Source of the DNA: Asterias amurensis
Lineage: Eukaryota; Echinodermata; Asteroidea; Forcipulatida; Asteriidae
Length of the DNA: 64,000 bases
Assembly (NCBI RefSeq): GCF_032118995.1
Contig: NC_092651.1
Span: 9,821,285-9,885,284 of the forward strand
Reading direction: 5' to 3'
Below the pieces are notes generated by a model. The model saw only the letters and a program-made list of their open reading frames with translations, did no database searches and had not been told where the DNA came from. Of this stretch, positions 12,601-23,439 are shown piece by piece; the first letter of the stretch is position 1, and the number at the start of each line of letters is the position of its first letter. The position numbers were made by a program, and so were the translations under genes.

Positions 12601-12665
12601 CCATTTTTGTACACATTTTAAAACTGTTTCCCCACCCCCCATCCCCCTTCACAGATAATGATTGA
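680..12665 (+). CDS. NEK1: NEK1 serine/threonine kinase, C-terminal exons (5' part outside window)
   Basis: Eleven GT-AG exons join with compatible phases: 680-820, 1706-1942, 3188-3673, 5265-5322, 6597-6672, 7407-7627, 8337-8422, 9874-10056, 10553-10686, 11644-11776 and 12655-12665. They give 587 residues and a TGA at 12663-12665. NEK1 is a NIMA-related kinase acting in primary cilia, centrosomes and DNA repair. The kinase and coiled-coil regions lie before the window; this part is the acidic, Ser/Pro-rich tail. Recognition rests on two blocks recalled as conserved in vertebrate NEK1: [14 protein letters not shown] in exon 6, and the extreme C terminus, where exon 10 gives [12 protein letters not shown] and [10 protein letters not shown] and the last exon adds only DND before the stop. 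Exons 1-3 are low-complexity Ser/Pro ([13 protein letters not shown]). Acidic runs ([18 protein letters not shown]) fill exons 6-7. Introns are loaded with MITEs and SINEs. The exact first exon in the window depends on an acceptor at 678-679. Confidence 0.92.
861..1109. mobile_element. GGGCCCAATTTCAT-terminus MITE, about 250 bp
   Basis: Left end gggcccaatttcacggct and right end gagccatgaaattgggccc are inverted repeats; the interior alternates tacgcttac/gtaagc motifs on both strands. Sister copies lie at 4898-5146 and 6971-7216, all in NEK1 introns. No transposase is encoded. Confidence 0.8.
1451..1633. mobile_element. Short GGGCCCAATTTCAT-terminus MITE
   Basis: Starts gggcccaatttcataaag and ends in gaagtgggccct; the interior has tgcttagca-type motifs. 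It sits directly before NEK1 exon 1706-1942, about 70 bases upstream of its acceptor. Confidence 0.65.
2051..2187 (+). mobile_element. LINE (CR1/L2-like) reverse transcriptase C-terminal remnant
   Basis: Translation from 2058 reads [20 protein letters not shown]; after a one-base frame slip near 2140 it continues [11 protein letters not shown]. This is the characteristic C-terminal tail of CR1/L2/Jockey-type non-LTR reverse transcriptases. It is a 5'-truncated, frameshifted dead fragment in a NEK1 intron. Confidence 0.85.
3919..4055. mobile_element. Near-perfect 127-bp palindromic MITE with 5-bp target duplication
   Basis: 3924-4050 folds into a hairpin with about 60-bp arms that are almost identical (ggccgtattcat / atgaatacggcc at the ends). 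It is bounded by CATTG at 3919-3923 and 4051-4055. It lies in the NEK1 intron after exon 3188-3673. Confidence 0.88.
4728..4797 (+). repeat. Two-copy 35-bp tandem repeat
   Basis: tttgtgacctgagtaatttg plus flanking bases occurs twice head to tail. Confidence 0.85.
4898..5146. mobile_element. GGGCCCAATTTCAT-terminus MITE, about 250 bp
   Basis: Same family and length as 861-1109; starts gggcccaatttcatggctct and ends gagccatgaaattaggccc. It ends about 120 bases before the acceptor of NEK1 exon 5265-5322. Confidence 0.8.
5403..5703. mobile_element. TTAA-flanked MITE, about 300 bp
   Basis: Left part (acacaatgtccacagattta) and right part (taaatctgtagacattgtgt) are inverted repeats, with TTAA at 5403-5406 and 5700-5703. 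The family differs from the GGCAGTGGACAC one. Confidence 0.7.
5690..6400 (-). mobile_element. tRNA-derived SINE split by a TTAA MITE
   Basis: 5704-5902 and 6286-6400 together match the SINE at 11060-11345 (ggggctgaaacaggg, gcagaatgcactacct, caagggc.caag, then a box-B-like gaatttgaaccca). The break coincides with the MITE at 5903-6285. Confidence 0.75.
5903..6285. mobile_element. TTAA MITE, GGCAGTGGACACTATTGG family
   Basis: TTAA at 5903-5906 and 6282-6285; termini agacactggacactaatggt and accaatagtgtccactgcct are inverted repeats. It is inserted in a SINE. No coding capacity. Confidence 0.88.
6971..7216. mobile_element. GGGCCCAATTTCAT-terminus MITE, about 245 bp
   Basis: Third long copy of this family in NEK1 introns; ends gagccatgaaattgggc. 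It creates a 138-codon chance frame on the minus strand. Confidence 0.78.
8623..8970 (-). mobile_element. Full-length tRNA-derived SINE, minus strand
   Basis: Read on the minus strand it starts ggtatcatggccgagcggtt (box A of a Leu/Ser-type tRNA), has box B ggttcaaatcccgg, and ends in an (ATT)n tail, seen here as taataataataac. It sits inside the first of two direct copies of an older sequence (about 8603-9060 and 9311-9410). Confidence 0.85.
9085..9311. mobile_element. MITE with GGACCCTTC inverted termini
   Basis: Left ggacccttcccatgaaatat and right atatttcatgagaagggtc are inverted repeats about 220 bp apart; no coding capacity. Confidence 0.7.
10622..11012 (+). repeat. Triplicated 3' part of NEK1 exon 9 plus its donor and start of intron
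   Basis: The last 65 bases of NEK1 exon 9 (10622-10686) recur at 10761-10825 and 10891-10955, each followed by an intact-looking donor (gtaaga or gtgaga) and about 55 bases of the same intron. Periods are 139 and 130 bases. The copies lack the exon's normal acceptor. The nearest AGs (10753-10754 and 10893-10894) would give exons of 71 and 61 bases, so inclusion would break the NEK1 frame. They are best read as pseudo-exons from local tandem duplication, with extra competing 5' splice sites. Confidence 0.9.
11060..11345 (-). mobile_element. tRNA-derived SINE, minus strand
   Basis: Shares ggggctgaaacagggttacc, gcagaatgcactacctgccc and tgctcaagggcacaag with 5690-6400. The tRNA head is degraded (caaacccacactatgctgct). 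Confidence 0.65.
11347..11538. mobile_element. Short GGCCCAATTTCAT-terminus MITE (gcttaagca type)
   Basis: Starts ggccccaatttcatagagca and ends ctatgtgagattgggccc; both subtermini have gcttaagca. Lies about 105 bases upstream of NEK1 exon 11644-11776. Confidence 0.75.
12354..12553. mobile_element. Short GGCCCAATTTCAT-terminus MITE (gcttaagca type)
   Basis: Starts tgggccatgtttcatagagc and ends agctctatgaacttgggcca. Lies about 100 bases upstream of the last NEK1 exon. Confidence 0.72.
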
Positions 12666-14117
12666 AAGATGTTTCCACATTCCAAGCTGCCTCCAACGAG
12701 AAATCAAAATTATTGTCGAAATCACTGATGTCTTTGAAGAAATATAACCACGTTCGTTAGCCTTAATTTCTAGCCTCCAAGTACTGTCCACCTATGTAAG
12801 TTTTCTATCCAGATATATATATTGAAGATTGAAGGTAATGTCTCGTCTATAACTTTCAAGTAAAAGTTTAAAGTAATAGAATCAAATTATCGTGAAGAAA
12901 TAGTGCAACGTATGTGCAACCCATGGCTTGTGAAACATGTGGCATCACTGTCACATGTTTGTTGTTAGAATCACCCCTTAAGACATGTTTTCCCATTCCA
13001 ATGCAGAATTTAACCCTCCTAGAATAACTTACGAATGGCAGAAAACTGTTCAATTTTTCACGCTCAGTTTTCTTGAAACACAATTTGCACATTAAATGCT
13101 TACACCCTTTTATCTAAAATTTCTCTGCATCCCTCCTCCGGGCACACAACTAGTTCTTTTTATAACATACATATTATGTAACACATTTACAACTTTTGAT
13201 TCATAATAAGAAGTGTGCATGATCTTGAAGAACTTAACTTAACTTAACTTAAATGCATTTATAAAGCGCTTTAATGCTGTTTCAAAGCGCTGTACAGTCA
13301 AGAAAAACATTAAAATGCAGGATTAAAAAACATGAGCAAAAATAGCAATGTGGTTTTTGAAAAATACACAACATTGCATTGCAAACAATCATATTACACG
13401 GAATAACTTACACTGTCAGTGTTTTCTAACTATTATCCGCTGGAACAAAACTTCAAAATAAAACGCATGCACAATTAACACAAAGTGTAGTAATTAACAC
13501 TGAGGGATTTGTGAACAAGAGCCCAATTTCACGGTTTTGCTAACTTGCTTACTCTGCACTTACAACTAAGGTTCTCTGCTTAGCTTTCAATTCAATTCTT
13601 TAATTTTTAGAAGAAAAAAATAAGCAGATTAATAGTTAGCTTATAATACCAGAAGTACATGTGTAATGCATGCGTTAACTTTGTTTTAGAACTCAGTACT
13701 ATGTTATCAAATTATACTGTCATGAAGTGTCTTATATCACGCAAGGAACATTGTCAATCGACTCAACAAACGGGATATTTGGAATTTTCAGTTAGACTGA
13801 TGACAGTGTTTTCTTATTTTGTGCTTTCTAAAAGTAAACCAACTGTGATAGACCATAAAATGGTGTGAGATCTTACATTACTTTACAACGCTTCAATTCA
13901 ACATGCAGAATTGTGATCTTTGGAAGATAGAACTTCGGTTGGGTTATGATTTTAGTACTTTTTCTTGTGGAATAGTTATTAAGAAATTTGGTAAAGTTAA
14001 ATCTTTGATCATATTTTGAAGAAAACATGTTTTACTGTCTAAATGTGTGCATCTATGCATCTTTTCAGATCAGCAGATTTTGTTTTTATTTATTCAGCTG
14101 TGCCATTGACAATGGAG

Positions 14118-14255
14118 ACTTTGGAACGCTTGGTGGCAGCAGACTTATTAGGTAAAATTCCATTGTTTACGCAGTTCTGAGCATGCATAGATTTCCAAGG
14201 ACGATTCATTTACCTGGTAAGTCTGCTGCCACCTAGCGTCCCAAAAGTTCCCCAT
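14118..14255. mobile_element. Foldback MITE with ctgctgccacctagcgt arms
   Basis: acgcttggtggcagcagact at the left and agtctgctgccacctagcgt at the right are inverted. Related segments occur at 62545-62940. Confidence 0.75.
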
Positions 14256-14621
14256 TGAAAAACACAGTACAAGTCTTGCAGTGCCTTGCACGTTTTTTTT
14301 TCAGGACAAACTGCAGTTCGAGCATGTCTCCTGTGATTTTACCAAGAGAACATATAATCTGAGTTAAAGTAGCACATTTTTATATTAACTTATGCAGCTG
14401 TTGTTAGATTGCCCATATCATTTCAATGTTTGTCAGCCCTTGTACTAAATAAAATGTTGAGTATTTATTTTTTTTCCAAAGAGCGAATATCATGCATGTT
14501 AATGGTGAGCAACTTCATCAATCTAGACTATTTTAATGCTTAAGTACTAGTTATTATACTAAAAGGCTTTCATTCAGTGCAAGTATCAGTTCATTCTACA
14601 CTACACCCTGCTCACCTGCCT

Positions 14622-14845
14622 TAAAGGGAATGTATACCTTTGGGTTTTTTAATCATTCAGAATGGTTATGTCCACGCAGTAACAATATTTTGATGTGGGA
14701 TACACACAATCTGAGAAGTGCATCTGACAGAAAGGTTTCTCAGATTCAAATTTTTGGGACAAAACGATGAATACTATCGAGGCTGCTAAATCCGATATCG
14801 CGATAAACTTTAAGAGTGATCACCAATATATGCCTTCCCTTTTAG
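14622..14845. mobile_element. TTAA-type MITE, AGGGAATGTATACC family
   Basis: Begins ttaaagggaatgtatacctt and ends accaatatatgccttccctt (inverted); the middle has tttctcagattcaaattttt, also found near 29220 and 47300. Confidence 0.55.
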
Positions 14846-14931
14846 CATTCCTGAAACCATCTCAGCTCCTTAGGAGTATGCAGCAACGTGCGCTAAACCA
14901 TAACACCCTATGAATTGTGTATTGGGTAGGC

Positions 14932-15322
14932 TTAAAGGCAGTGGACACTATTGGTAATTACTCGAAATAATTATCAGCATAAAACCTCACTTGGTAGTGA
15001 GTAATGGGGAGAGGTTGACAGTATAAAACATTGTGAGAAACGGCTCCCTCTGAAGGAACGGCATTTTTGAGAAAGAAGTAATTTTCCACGAATTTGATTT
15101 TGAGACCTCAAGTTTAGAATTTGAGATCTCAAAATCAAGCATATAAAAGTACACAACTTTGTGTGACATGGTTTTTTTCTTTTTCTTTCAAAGTTATCTC
15201 GCAACTCCGTCGACCAATCGAACTCATATTTTCACAGGTTTGTTATTTTATGCAAATTGTGAGATACACAAGGGTGAGAAGACTGGTCTTTGACAATTAC
15301 CAATAGTGTCCAGTGTCTTTAA
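14932..15322. mobile_element. TTAA MITE, GGCAGTGGACACTATTGG family
   Basis: TTAA at 14932-14935 and 15319-15322; inverted termini aggcagtggacactattggt and accaatagtgtccagtgtct. Confidence 0.9.
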
Positions 15323-15670
15323 TTATTGAGTGGAAGCAACCATTAGCCCAAGGTTTCATTATTTAACAATAGTTAAAAATGTACATTGTATTATACCAAA
15401 ATTGCCTTTTTTTGTGTGTGAACGTAACTTAAAAAGCAAAATGCAAAACTGAAGCATGTGCTATAGCAGAAATAGAATGCATGTGTTTTTTTGTACATGG
15501 TAGACATGTAAATGTATGTTTATTAGCTTGTGATATTGTATTCAGAAAGACTGGTCATGCTTTTGTTTTTCAATTACTGGTTTATTGTAATTTTGTTTTA
15601 TGATTTGGGAAAACCACCTGTGTGATTTTTAAAGTAACCTACTCCTGTGAAGTATGTGCATATTTTGTTA

Positions 15671-15676
15671 AATAAA
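15671..15676 (+). terminator. Poly(A) signal AATAAA, probable end of the NEK1 3' UTR
   Basis: AATAAA is followed 20-60 bases later by a GT-rich stretch (tggtttttgtttgttttgtc), the usual downstream element. It is the best-formed signal after the NEK1 stop at 12665. An earlier AATAAA at 14448 could give a shorter transcript. No transcript evidence is available here. Confidence 0.45.
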
Positions 15677-15696
15677 CTAATTATCAACCAATGGTT

Positions 15697-17829
15697 TTTG
15701 TTTGTTTTGTCATCTGTTATGTTGTTGTGTTCCGTGAACAAAGAGAAAAACAATGGGTATTATTCTCAAGGTACAATAGCCTCCTTAAGATGACACGCCC
15801 TAGAGGTAGATACCTTAACAACCTCAGAGTAGAAGCGCCATAGCCTGGACATTTTCTGAGGGAAGGGGGATGGTTTTGTCAGCGGTGGGTATCATGCAGT
15901 TGTGTTTTGGAAGGGGGGCTGCCATTTACCATCCTCAAGTTCTTGCCGTTATATGGCTGTGGTAGAGATCGCGATCGTTAACTACATCAGATTTTTTCCC
16001 CCCATATTTTGTGATCACTACTGTGATTTGTTTTCATTGGGGACAGCGTGGGGGGGGGGTGCATATGATGCCTTGGGCTACTCCATGGCTACCCCGCTGC
16101 AGAGCGTATCTCTGTTATAAATAAAGGGGCGAACTGAACAAAAGGGACTACAACAGGATTTGAATCTGTGACCTCTAAGTTCATGCGCAAGTGCTCTACC
16201 AGCTGAGTTATCCAGACCTATTGTTGGGGGACTCCCTATTTGTTTTTTCTGGTGCAAGTCAGACCTCTTAAAACCATTCATAAGTTTGACTTTGATCCCC
16301 TTTGAGCCAAGCTCACTTTGCACAATCTGATGACGTATATGATTACTACAAGCTTAGGAAATTTATCTGATAAATAAATAAATAACGGTTTTGGGCTTAC
16401 CTTCCATTATTTTTTTAAAGTTTTTATTTACATTTATTTCATTTTATTAAAACCGTTTCAATAAGTCAGAATCAGGGGCTGAATTCAATTTGAATTACAA
16501 AGTTAAAAAAGAAAGAAAAAAAAGTAAAAATATAATTTATTTTAACAAGAGTCAATTCAAGTGCAACAAGGTAATTTTACTACAAAAAACACACACACTA
16601 AAATGAAACAAACAAAAATCACTACAATCAAAGACAGTAATCAAGTACATTGAAATTGGCCAGCCAAAAGTGTGGCTTTAGATCTTCTCACAGTTATAAA
16701 TTTTCTGTCATAAAAATCAGTAGATAGCCTAAATGTTTTATTTAGAAAAACGAATGTGTTGCCGAATTATTACACTGAAGACCACTCTTAATAAGCCCTA
16801 TTTGTCAGAAGCTCAAAAGGTATATTAAGTAATTTTATCAAACCCATACAATCTGCACTAATTACCTTCTAAGTCCCGAGCAGACGACACAAACCTTGTG
16901 CGTACACCTGATGCGCATGCGTGTGACATTCTGAAGTTTTTAGTTCATACGCGCGCGTATCTGCTGCACGCCTTAAAGTTTCTCCTTTTTCTGAGTAGTT
17001 TTACCCCAAATCATCCAATTCATTGTTCAAAAGCTGACAGAAACTTTCAATTCTGAGAAGTTTTTCTGACAACTTTTGTGTATAAAAATAATGTGTATAA
17101 AGGGGGCTTGGCTTAGGTACAGTAGAACGTTTACCTTAATGTTTGTTTCAGCAAACAAAAACACTTGGCTCAGAAAACTGCACGCACTTGACATTTTAAC
17201 CAGTTTTAAAACATTCACAAGTATCAAAAAGCAACTCCTAACAGCGTTGTTAGGGTCACTACAGGAGTTATGCATATCTCGCAAATTCCTTGCGCTATCT
17301 CGCAAATTCCTTGCGCTATATGAACCAAGATGCAAATCTCTTTGTTATGCAAATGAGACGTTTCTGTATTGGCCAATGAAATTCTCTGTTTTCGACCACG
17401 AGTGGACGAAAACATGTGCGTACAGTTTGACATGAGCATAACATCAAACCACACGGACGAGTCAACACGTACTTTTTTCAGCTTTCGTAAGCACACTTTT
17501 TCGTCTGCTACACATTCTCGTCTGCTAAAACAAAACCAGTTTTTCTAGCCTTTATTTACGGAAAAATCTAGTAAACTGTCAATATTCTTGTTGAGAACAT
17601 GGAGAAAGTGACTCCAGTGTGTGTGAATTGCTTCGTCTGAGCCGACACAGAGTGGAATACTGCCAAAAGACTATGGAATATTGCCGGCATCGATGTTGAA
17701 CTGCAGCGCGACGGACCAGCAGAGGCTATTTTATTGGAACTTTCTCTTGTTTCTTCGAGACGGCAAAAAATAACCTCCATAACCGGCTAATTTCTCAGTG
17801 GAGCTTTCAGTCTTTATGCTCCATTAGGT
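15697..17829. other. Intergenic, no gene recognised
   Basis: AT-rich. Contains a tRNA-like segment (16140-16212), an AT-rich simple stretch (16350-16560) and a 21-bp direct repeat at 17276-17317 (tctcgcaaattccttgcgct twice). Confidence 0.6.
16140..16212 (-). repeat. Degenerate tRNA-like sequence
   Basis: On the minus strand it reads ataactcagctggtagagca (box A-like), then CAT at the anticodon position, then agattcaaatcctgt (box B-like). The acceptor stem does not close and the T stem has mismatches, so it is a tRNA fossil or SINE head rather than a functional gene. Confidence 0.6.
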
Positions 17830-18102
17830 TGGCTTCAACCCAACTTGCGTAACGGGGACTTTTAAAGAACATTTTAAAAGGCGGTGAAGACGGTACTGAA
17901 ATTCATGCCCCACCGGAGAAGACGAACCCAGTGCGCGGGACCAGACTGCAGCCCACGGCCAGCCGGAGGAGAGAGCTGTAACACCCGGTCACCGGTTGAC
18001 CAGAGCTTCACCGCCCGGACCACCAGTTGAAGGAGACATGCACCCGGCCCAACTATAAGAGATAACGGAATGGGTGTTGCTGCCCACGAACCTGATAAAA
18101 AG
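17830..18102 (+). promoter_or_regulatory. GC-rich leader ending in a possible first coding exon (18070-18102)
   Basis: This GC- and CpG-richer stretch interrupts AT-rich DNA and ends with ATG at 18070, eleven codons (MGVAAHEPDKK) and a donor gtaaat at 18103. It resembles a promoter with a short first exon. Possible downstream exons are 21860-21998 (excellent acceptor cttttcag, donor gtaaac), 23049-23162 (open, phase 0 to 0) and 27311-27360. I do not recognise the product, and a lncRNA is equally possible. Confidence 0.22.
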
Positions 18103-19178
18103 GTAAATACTAATTATTTTTGCGAATTCAACACTGGGGAAAAACTGGCTCAAAGTCGCTAACGTTTGACTCAACCAGTCTTGTCTCATTTTAGCCAAAC
18201 ATGCGGCTCATTTTGAGCCAATCTTCTTGGCCACTTGTGAACAGAGAAGCCGGCATTTTTGGCTGAAACTGCGCCGGTTCTTTTTTCCAGTTAACCACTG
18301 TCATAATTAATTTATTTGCAACTGAACTTTGTTGTGTGAAACCTAGGACAACTGAATGTAATTTAATACAATCCTGACAATTCTTTACGTACACTTGCTC
18401 ACTTTCAATCTCAAAAAGACTGATCTACTGAGGGGGAAATTTGTTGAAATTTGTACGTTTATAGTTGTCACTTCCGTAAGGGTGCTAACCGACTGCCAAA
18501 TTAGTGACTAAAAACTATGTTATTTTGAGTAGAAATTATATCCCCCTGGTTTTTTTTTTCTTCGGTAGTTGAGAATTTTAAAAATGGCGGCCGAGCCAAT
18601 TTTTTTCCATGTGCAACAGCTCCACCATTAAGCCCCGCCCACCTTGTTTCTTAACGATATCCACGTGGGTAGCTTATTAGTTGGGCGCGTGTCTGGGCTC
18701 AGGTCGCGTGTTCGTGGTTGTGATTAGTCAGTTATATTTTAGAGGCGGAGTCTGATTTATCAGCTGATTAATTGTTTGTGTAATGTAGTGTACATGGTGT
18801 GAGCAGTGTATACCTGTCATGTACATTATGGACATGTACATTTGTTTATTATTATAGGCTAAGCTTTTAAATAGTTTGGTTTCGCAAGTTGTGGAAGAAT
18901 GGAACTAGCTAACAAAGAGGGACAATTTTACTTGTCAAGAGTTATGCAGCTTGAATAGATATTATCTGGAGCATTTAATGATAAGAGTGTTCAGAGCCTC
19001 TGGCTAGAAGTAGTCCTAAATTTGTTGTACTACTTTTTTTTAGGGTCCATTGAAAAAATTGTCTCTGTTTTTTAGTGAGCTGCTAAAAAGAGTTCCATTT
19101 CCAGGTTCTTATTATACAGTGACAGTCATGTTTGGTTCTCTCAACTAGTCTAGACCATTATTTGAAAAAAGGTATCTA

Positions 19179-19567
19179 TTTAAAGACAGTGTACACTATT
19201 GGTAATTTTCAAAGACCAGTCTTCACAGTTGGTGTATCTGAACATATGCATAAAATAACAAACCTGTGAAAATTTGAGCTCAATCGGTCGTCAAAGTTGC
19301 GAGATAATAATGAAAGAAAAAACACCTTGTCACACGGAGTTGTGTGCTTTCAGATGCTTGATTTCGAGACCTCAAATTCTAAACTTGAGGTCCCGAAATC
19401 AAATTCGTGGAAAATTACTTCTTTCTCGAAAACTACTCCACTTCAGAGGGAGCCATTTCTCACAATGTTTTATACCACCAACCTCTCTCTATTACTCGAT
19501 ACCAAGTAAGGTTTTATGCTAATAATTATTTATGCGAGTAATTACCAATAGTGTCCACTGCCTTTAA
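19179..19567. mobile_element. TTAA MITE, GGCAGTGGACACTATTGG family
   Basis: TTAA at both ends (19179-19182, 19564-19567), inverted termini, about 385 bp. Confidence 0.9.
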
Positions 19568-20486
19568 GTGGGTAAGCGGCATTTTTGAGTGTGGTAACCC
19601 ATCCAATTCACACAATTTGGTGTGCTGAATCCAAAAATCTGTGACACCAAGCCAAATTTTGAGATCAAGTTTTCTTATCAACAAATCAAATAAAACCAAT
19701 TAAAAACACAAACTATGCGAAATACACATCTGTATTTGTTCATCGATGTCACAACTTGACCTTGTATTGGTAATGGGATATATCTGTACCCAAACATTAA
19801 GAATAAATTTGAGTGTATAGCTACTGATTATAAATGCATTTTCGTAAGAATAATTTAATGGATTTTTGTAAGAACAACTAAGGAAATTTTAAGTGTGAAA
19901 CAAGCAACATTTTGAAGTGTTTCAGTTTGATATCACAATGTATATATAGAATAAATGTTAATGAAGTAGTTACTCTCTCCTCCTTATAAAAGAAAATAAA
20001 CAATTAATATAGTACTCAACACAATTCATCTGAACCTTGACTTAATAACAGCACTCATCTTTCAGTTGTCATTTTGGGAGAAAATTCTAAATCACAAACC
20101 TCATTCTTTCAGGAAGTTCACTGTGTACATTAATACGATTAGGTTCAAAGTTTGTTCCTTTTTTCCATTTGGGGGAAAATATTTTAAGACTTTTCTTAAT
20201 ATCATGCCGTTCTTCGCAATACAATATTGCTGGATAAAAAATGTATATATGTCTGTGCACTTTTGAATGTGCACCGACCTTTTTGTTAAGCAAAGCAATT
20301 TGGCACATTTTTTACTAGGCCATTATTGCATTATATTATTGAAGAGAAACATGCATTATTGACAATGTATGCTTCATTATTGGGAACAAACTGACCCCCC
20401 CCCCCCAAAAAAAGGGAGTCTACATATGTGGATTGAGCAGTAAATAACTTTTTGTTGTCCTTTATTGCTAAATCTAATTTTCTTCC

Positions 20487-20877
20487 TTAAAGGAACACGT
20501 TGCCTTGGATCGGACGAGTTGGTCAAAACAAAAGCGTTTGTAACCGTTTTTTTATAGAATGCATATGGTTGGAAAGATGTTTTAAAAGTAGAATACAATG
20601 ATCCACACAAGTTTGCCTCGAAATTGCGTGGTTTTCCTTCTACTGTGCGAACTAACATGGTCGGCCATTTATGGGAGTCAAAATTTTGACCCCCATAAAT
20701 GGCCGACGTGTTAGTCGACAAGGTAAAAGGAAAACCACGCAATTTCGAGGCATGTTTGTGTGGATCATTGTATTCTACTTTCACAACATCTTTCTACCCA
20801 TATGCATTTTATAAAAAACGGTTACAAACGCTTTTCAAAGACCAACTCGACCGATCCAAGGCAACGTGTTCCTTTAA
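20487..20877. mobile_element. TTAA foldback MITE, AGGAACACGTTGCC family
   Basis: TTAA at 20487-20490 and 20874-20877. The two halves are inverted copies over nearly the whole length, centred on a palindrome near 20690 (atttatgggagtcaaaattt / cccataaatggccgac). Sisters at 28391-28779 and 37619-38008. Confidence 0.92.
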
Positions 20878-23439
20878 TGTTTGTATAATATAAACATGAC
20901 AAAATGTGTGCTATACTGCAAACAAACTAACTGAAATATATAATGTTTAAATTGTTAGCCTAGAAAAGTTAGATTGATTCGTTAATTCTGGAGCATGTTT
21001 TTTATAATATGGGGGAGATAATTGAAAAACAAAAATGCGTTGCTTCAAAATCCGTTTTTTACACTGGCGAGATAATTTAAAGCCATAAATTTTATTGCAA
21101 ACAAATACACAGCTCTTACTGTATCATTGAGTAGGCTCACCTGGTATGCGTATAAAGCAGTGTAAATTGTAACATAGGTGAACTGCGGTTTTGTGCTTTT
21201 AACAACAGAGAATAAGCCAAAGTTATCATCAAAATTAATGAGTATCCCTTTGTAAAAAAAACAACTCAAATTCTTTAAATAATATCTTGAAAGCAGTAAC
21301 TGGTCCCTCTGCCAGTGCAATGTAGTGTATGTATATGTCCTTTCTCAATGACTCAACACACGATAGCTCCAAATCAATTTGCTGTTAGTGTAAGGTAGTT
21401 ACATAGTGTGACTGTGTGAATTACACTCAAAACACTATTATGGTACCCAGACTGTACAGGATACCTGACTTGTATGATATCCTTATAATATATTTACATG
21501 TATATGGAACTACAGCAGAACCTGACTATTTTTGCTTGTAAAGTACTGTCTTCTGCTTTAGGTTTTAAAAATAACTTTACTTTGACTTACAACATTACAA
21601 TCAACATGTACATTTTGCACAGTCAACATAACAATTACAAAAGAATCAAACACAATGGCTCTATTGAATGGGGTGCAACAATAGAAACCTTGAATGTCCA
21701 TTGCTTCTTTGCAACAATGTACTGAATTGAAACTTATTTTGAGTATTTTTGAAACTGAGTTGAGTATTTGCCAACCTATGACCATACCTTGAATAAATGA
21801 GGTCAGTGTTTAATGACTTGAATTTTAGTCTTAAAATTTTGTTTGTCTTGTCTTTTCAGGTCTCACTTTTCTCTGACTGGCTGACCAGTGAAGATTTCTA
21901 TGGAGTGTGCGTTATTGAAGATTCTGACTGATCCATGAAGTTGAAGGTTTCTATGGAGTGTGTGGTATTGGTTTCTGACGATTTGGAGTTCTACAAAGGT
22001 AAACAAGATCTTGGGGACATCGAATGGTAAGAGAAGATCTAACCCAATTCCATCCCCAATGATTCTCTGCAGGAAGCTATACTCAGTACTTGTAGATGTT
22101 GTCAACTTGTATGGTTTCATGGTGATGTAGACAACATCATGGGCTTTTCTTTGTGTGGCATGTTGGTCGTAGCCAGTGATGCCTCTTTGTTAGGTTTGGA
22201 TCCTCATTTCACTTGGACAACTTTCCCAGGGAAGTCTCAAACTGAAGTTCTACATTGACATGTTAAGTTTATAAAACTGTCAGAGAAATGTTGCCTGAAA
22301 CCATGTTAGATACAAACTTGTAAACTACGAAAATGTCATATAGGGTATTTTAGTGTACAAAACAAAATATGTGGCAAAAGCCACATCATTAAGTCAATGT
22401 CAATATTGTTTGAAATACATAAGGCTTGTTATGATAAAGACTTATAGAGATACCACTCGAGCAAAGCCTGTAGCTGTTGTTTCTTTAATGCAAAAAAACG
22501 AAAAAGAAAACACATGTCTGGAAGACATACCAAGTATGCTTTAACAAAACCAGAAAATGTTTAAGATACACAATAGGTAGGAAAAAAGATCTCTAGTTGA
22601 TGATGAACAAGTAAATTTACAGTTCATACTTAAGTTCTGTAATCGGTAAAATAAAAAAGCATAAGGTTTTACAATGGTTTATTATAAATCAGTTGTACAG
22701 TTTCTTGGTTTAGGAATGGTAAATGGATTCGAATTAATTGAGTAAAGCTAAACCGTTTATGTTCCTGATCTATGAGCTGTATATAAACTGAGTTTTCTAC
22801 TTTTAAGTTTGAGAGAAAAGCGCCTGCATGTTTAACGTTATTTTATCAAACTTGTAAAGCAATTATCAAAATATCTCGACCCCCACCCCATAAAAAGGTA
22901 AACAAATAAATAAAGATATAATAAACCTACGTAAGCGCATAAAATTTACTTTAGAAAACCATTAAAGTAAAAAAGGTGTCCACCTATTTGGCAAAGCGTA
23001 AGAGAAATGAGCCACTCTTTTTTTGCTGCGCATTAAAACAAAAGCAAGCCCCAAGAACATGAAGAAGAAGAAAAACAGAAGGAAGCAGAATCAATAAACT
23101 GCATGCTGGTGGATGGTGAGGCCTCTGACTTGTGCAGGAGCAGCAGTCGTGGAAAAAGTGAGGTATGTTTAGATCACATGGTAAGAAATTACCAACAGGC
23201 TTAGAGTAAGAAGTGTAGGCCTAGAAAATATGTGACTAAACCTTAACCATTGAACAGGTTGGTGTACTGTAAGCCACATGTATCATTTATTGATACTCAT
23301 TGTCATCGGACTGAGAAGCTCTGCTGTGTGGCGTTACCAAGGTCTATTTAGATGTTCTGAAGGAAGATACACACTACATGGAGTCAAGTGCAGTGGCAGA
23401 ACAAGTTACGTATAATGTGTAAGTATAAGGGTCAACAGG

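Larger units (their letters stand above)
12666..15670 (+). other. NEK1 3' UTR or flank with MITEs
   Basis: AT-rich, without a credible coding frame. It contains an (ACTTA)n run near 13236, a SINE-like fragment near 13250-13310 (ataaagcgcttt, caaagcgctgtaca), and MITEs at 14118-14255, 14622-14845 and 14932-15322. Confidence 0.6.

Noticed and set aside
16140..16212. tRNA gene, minus strand
   Set aside because: Box A and B are visible, but the acceptor stem does not pair and the T stem has mismatches; treated as a fossil.
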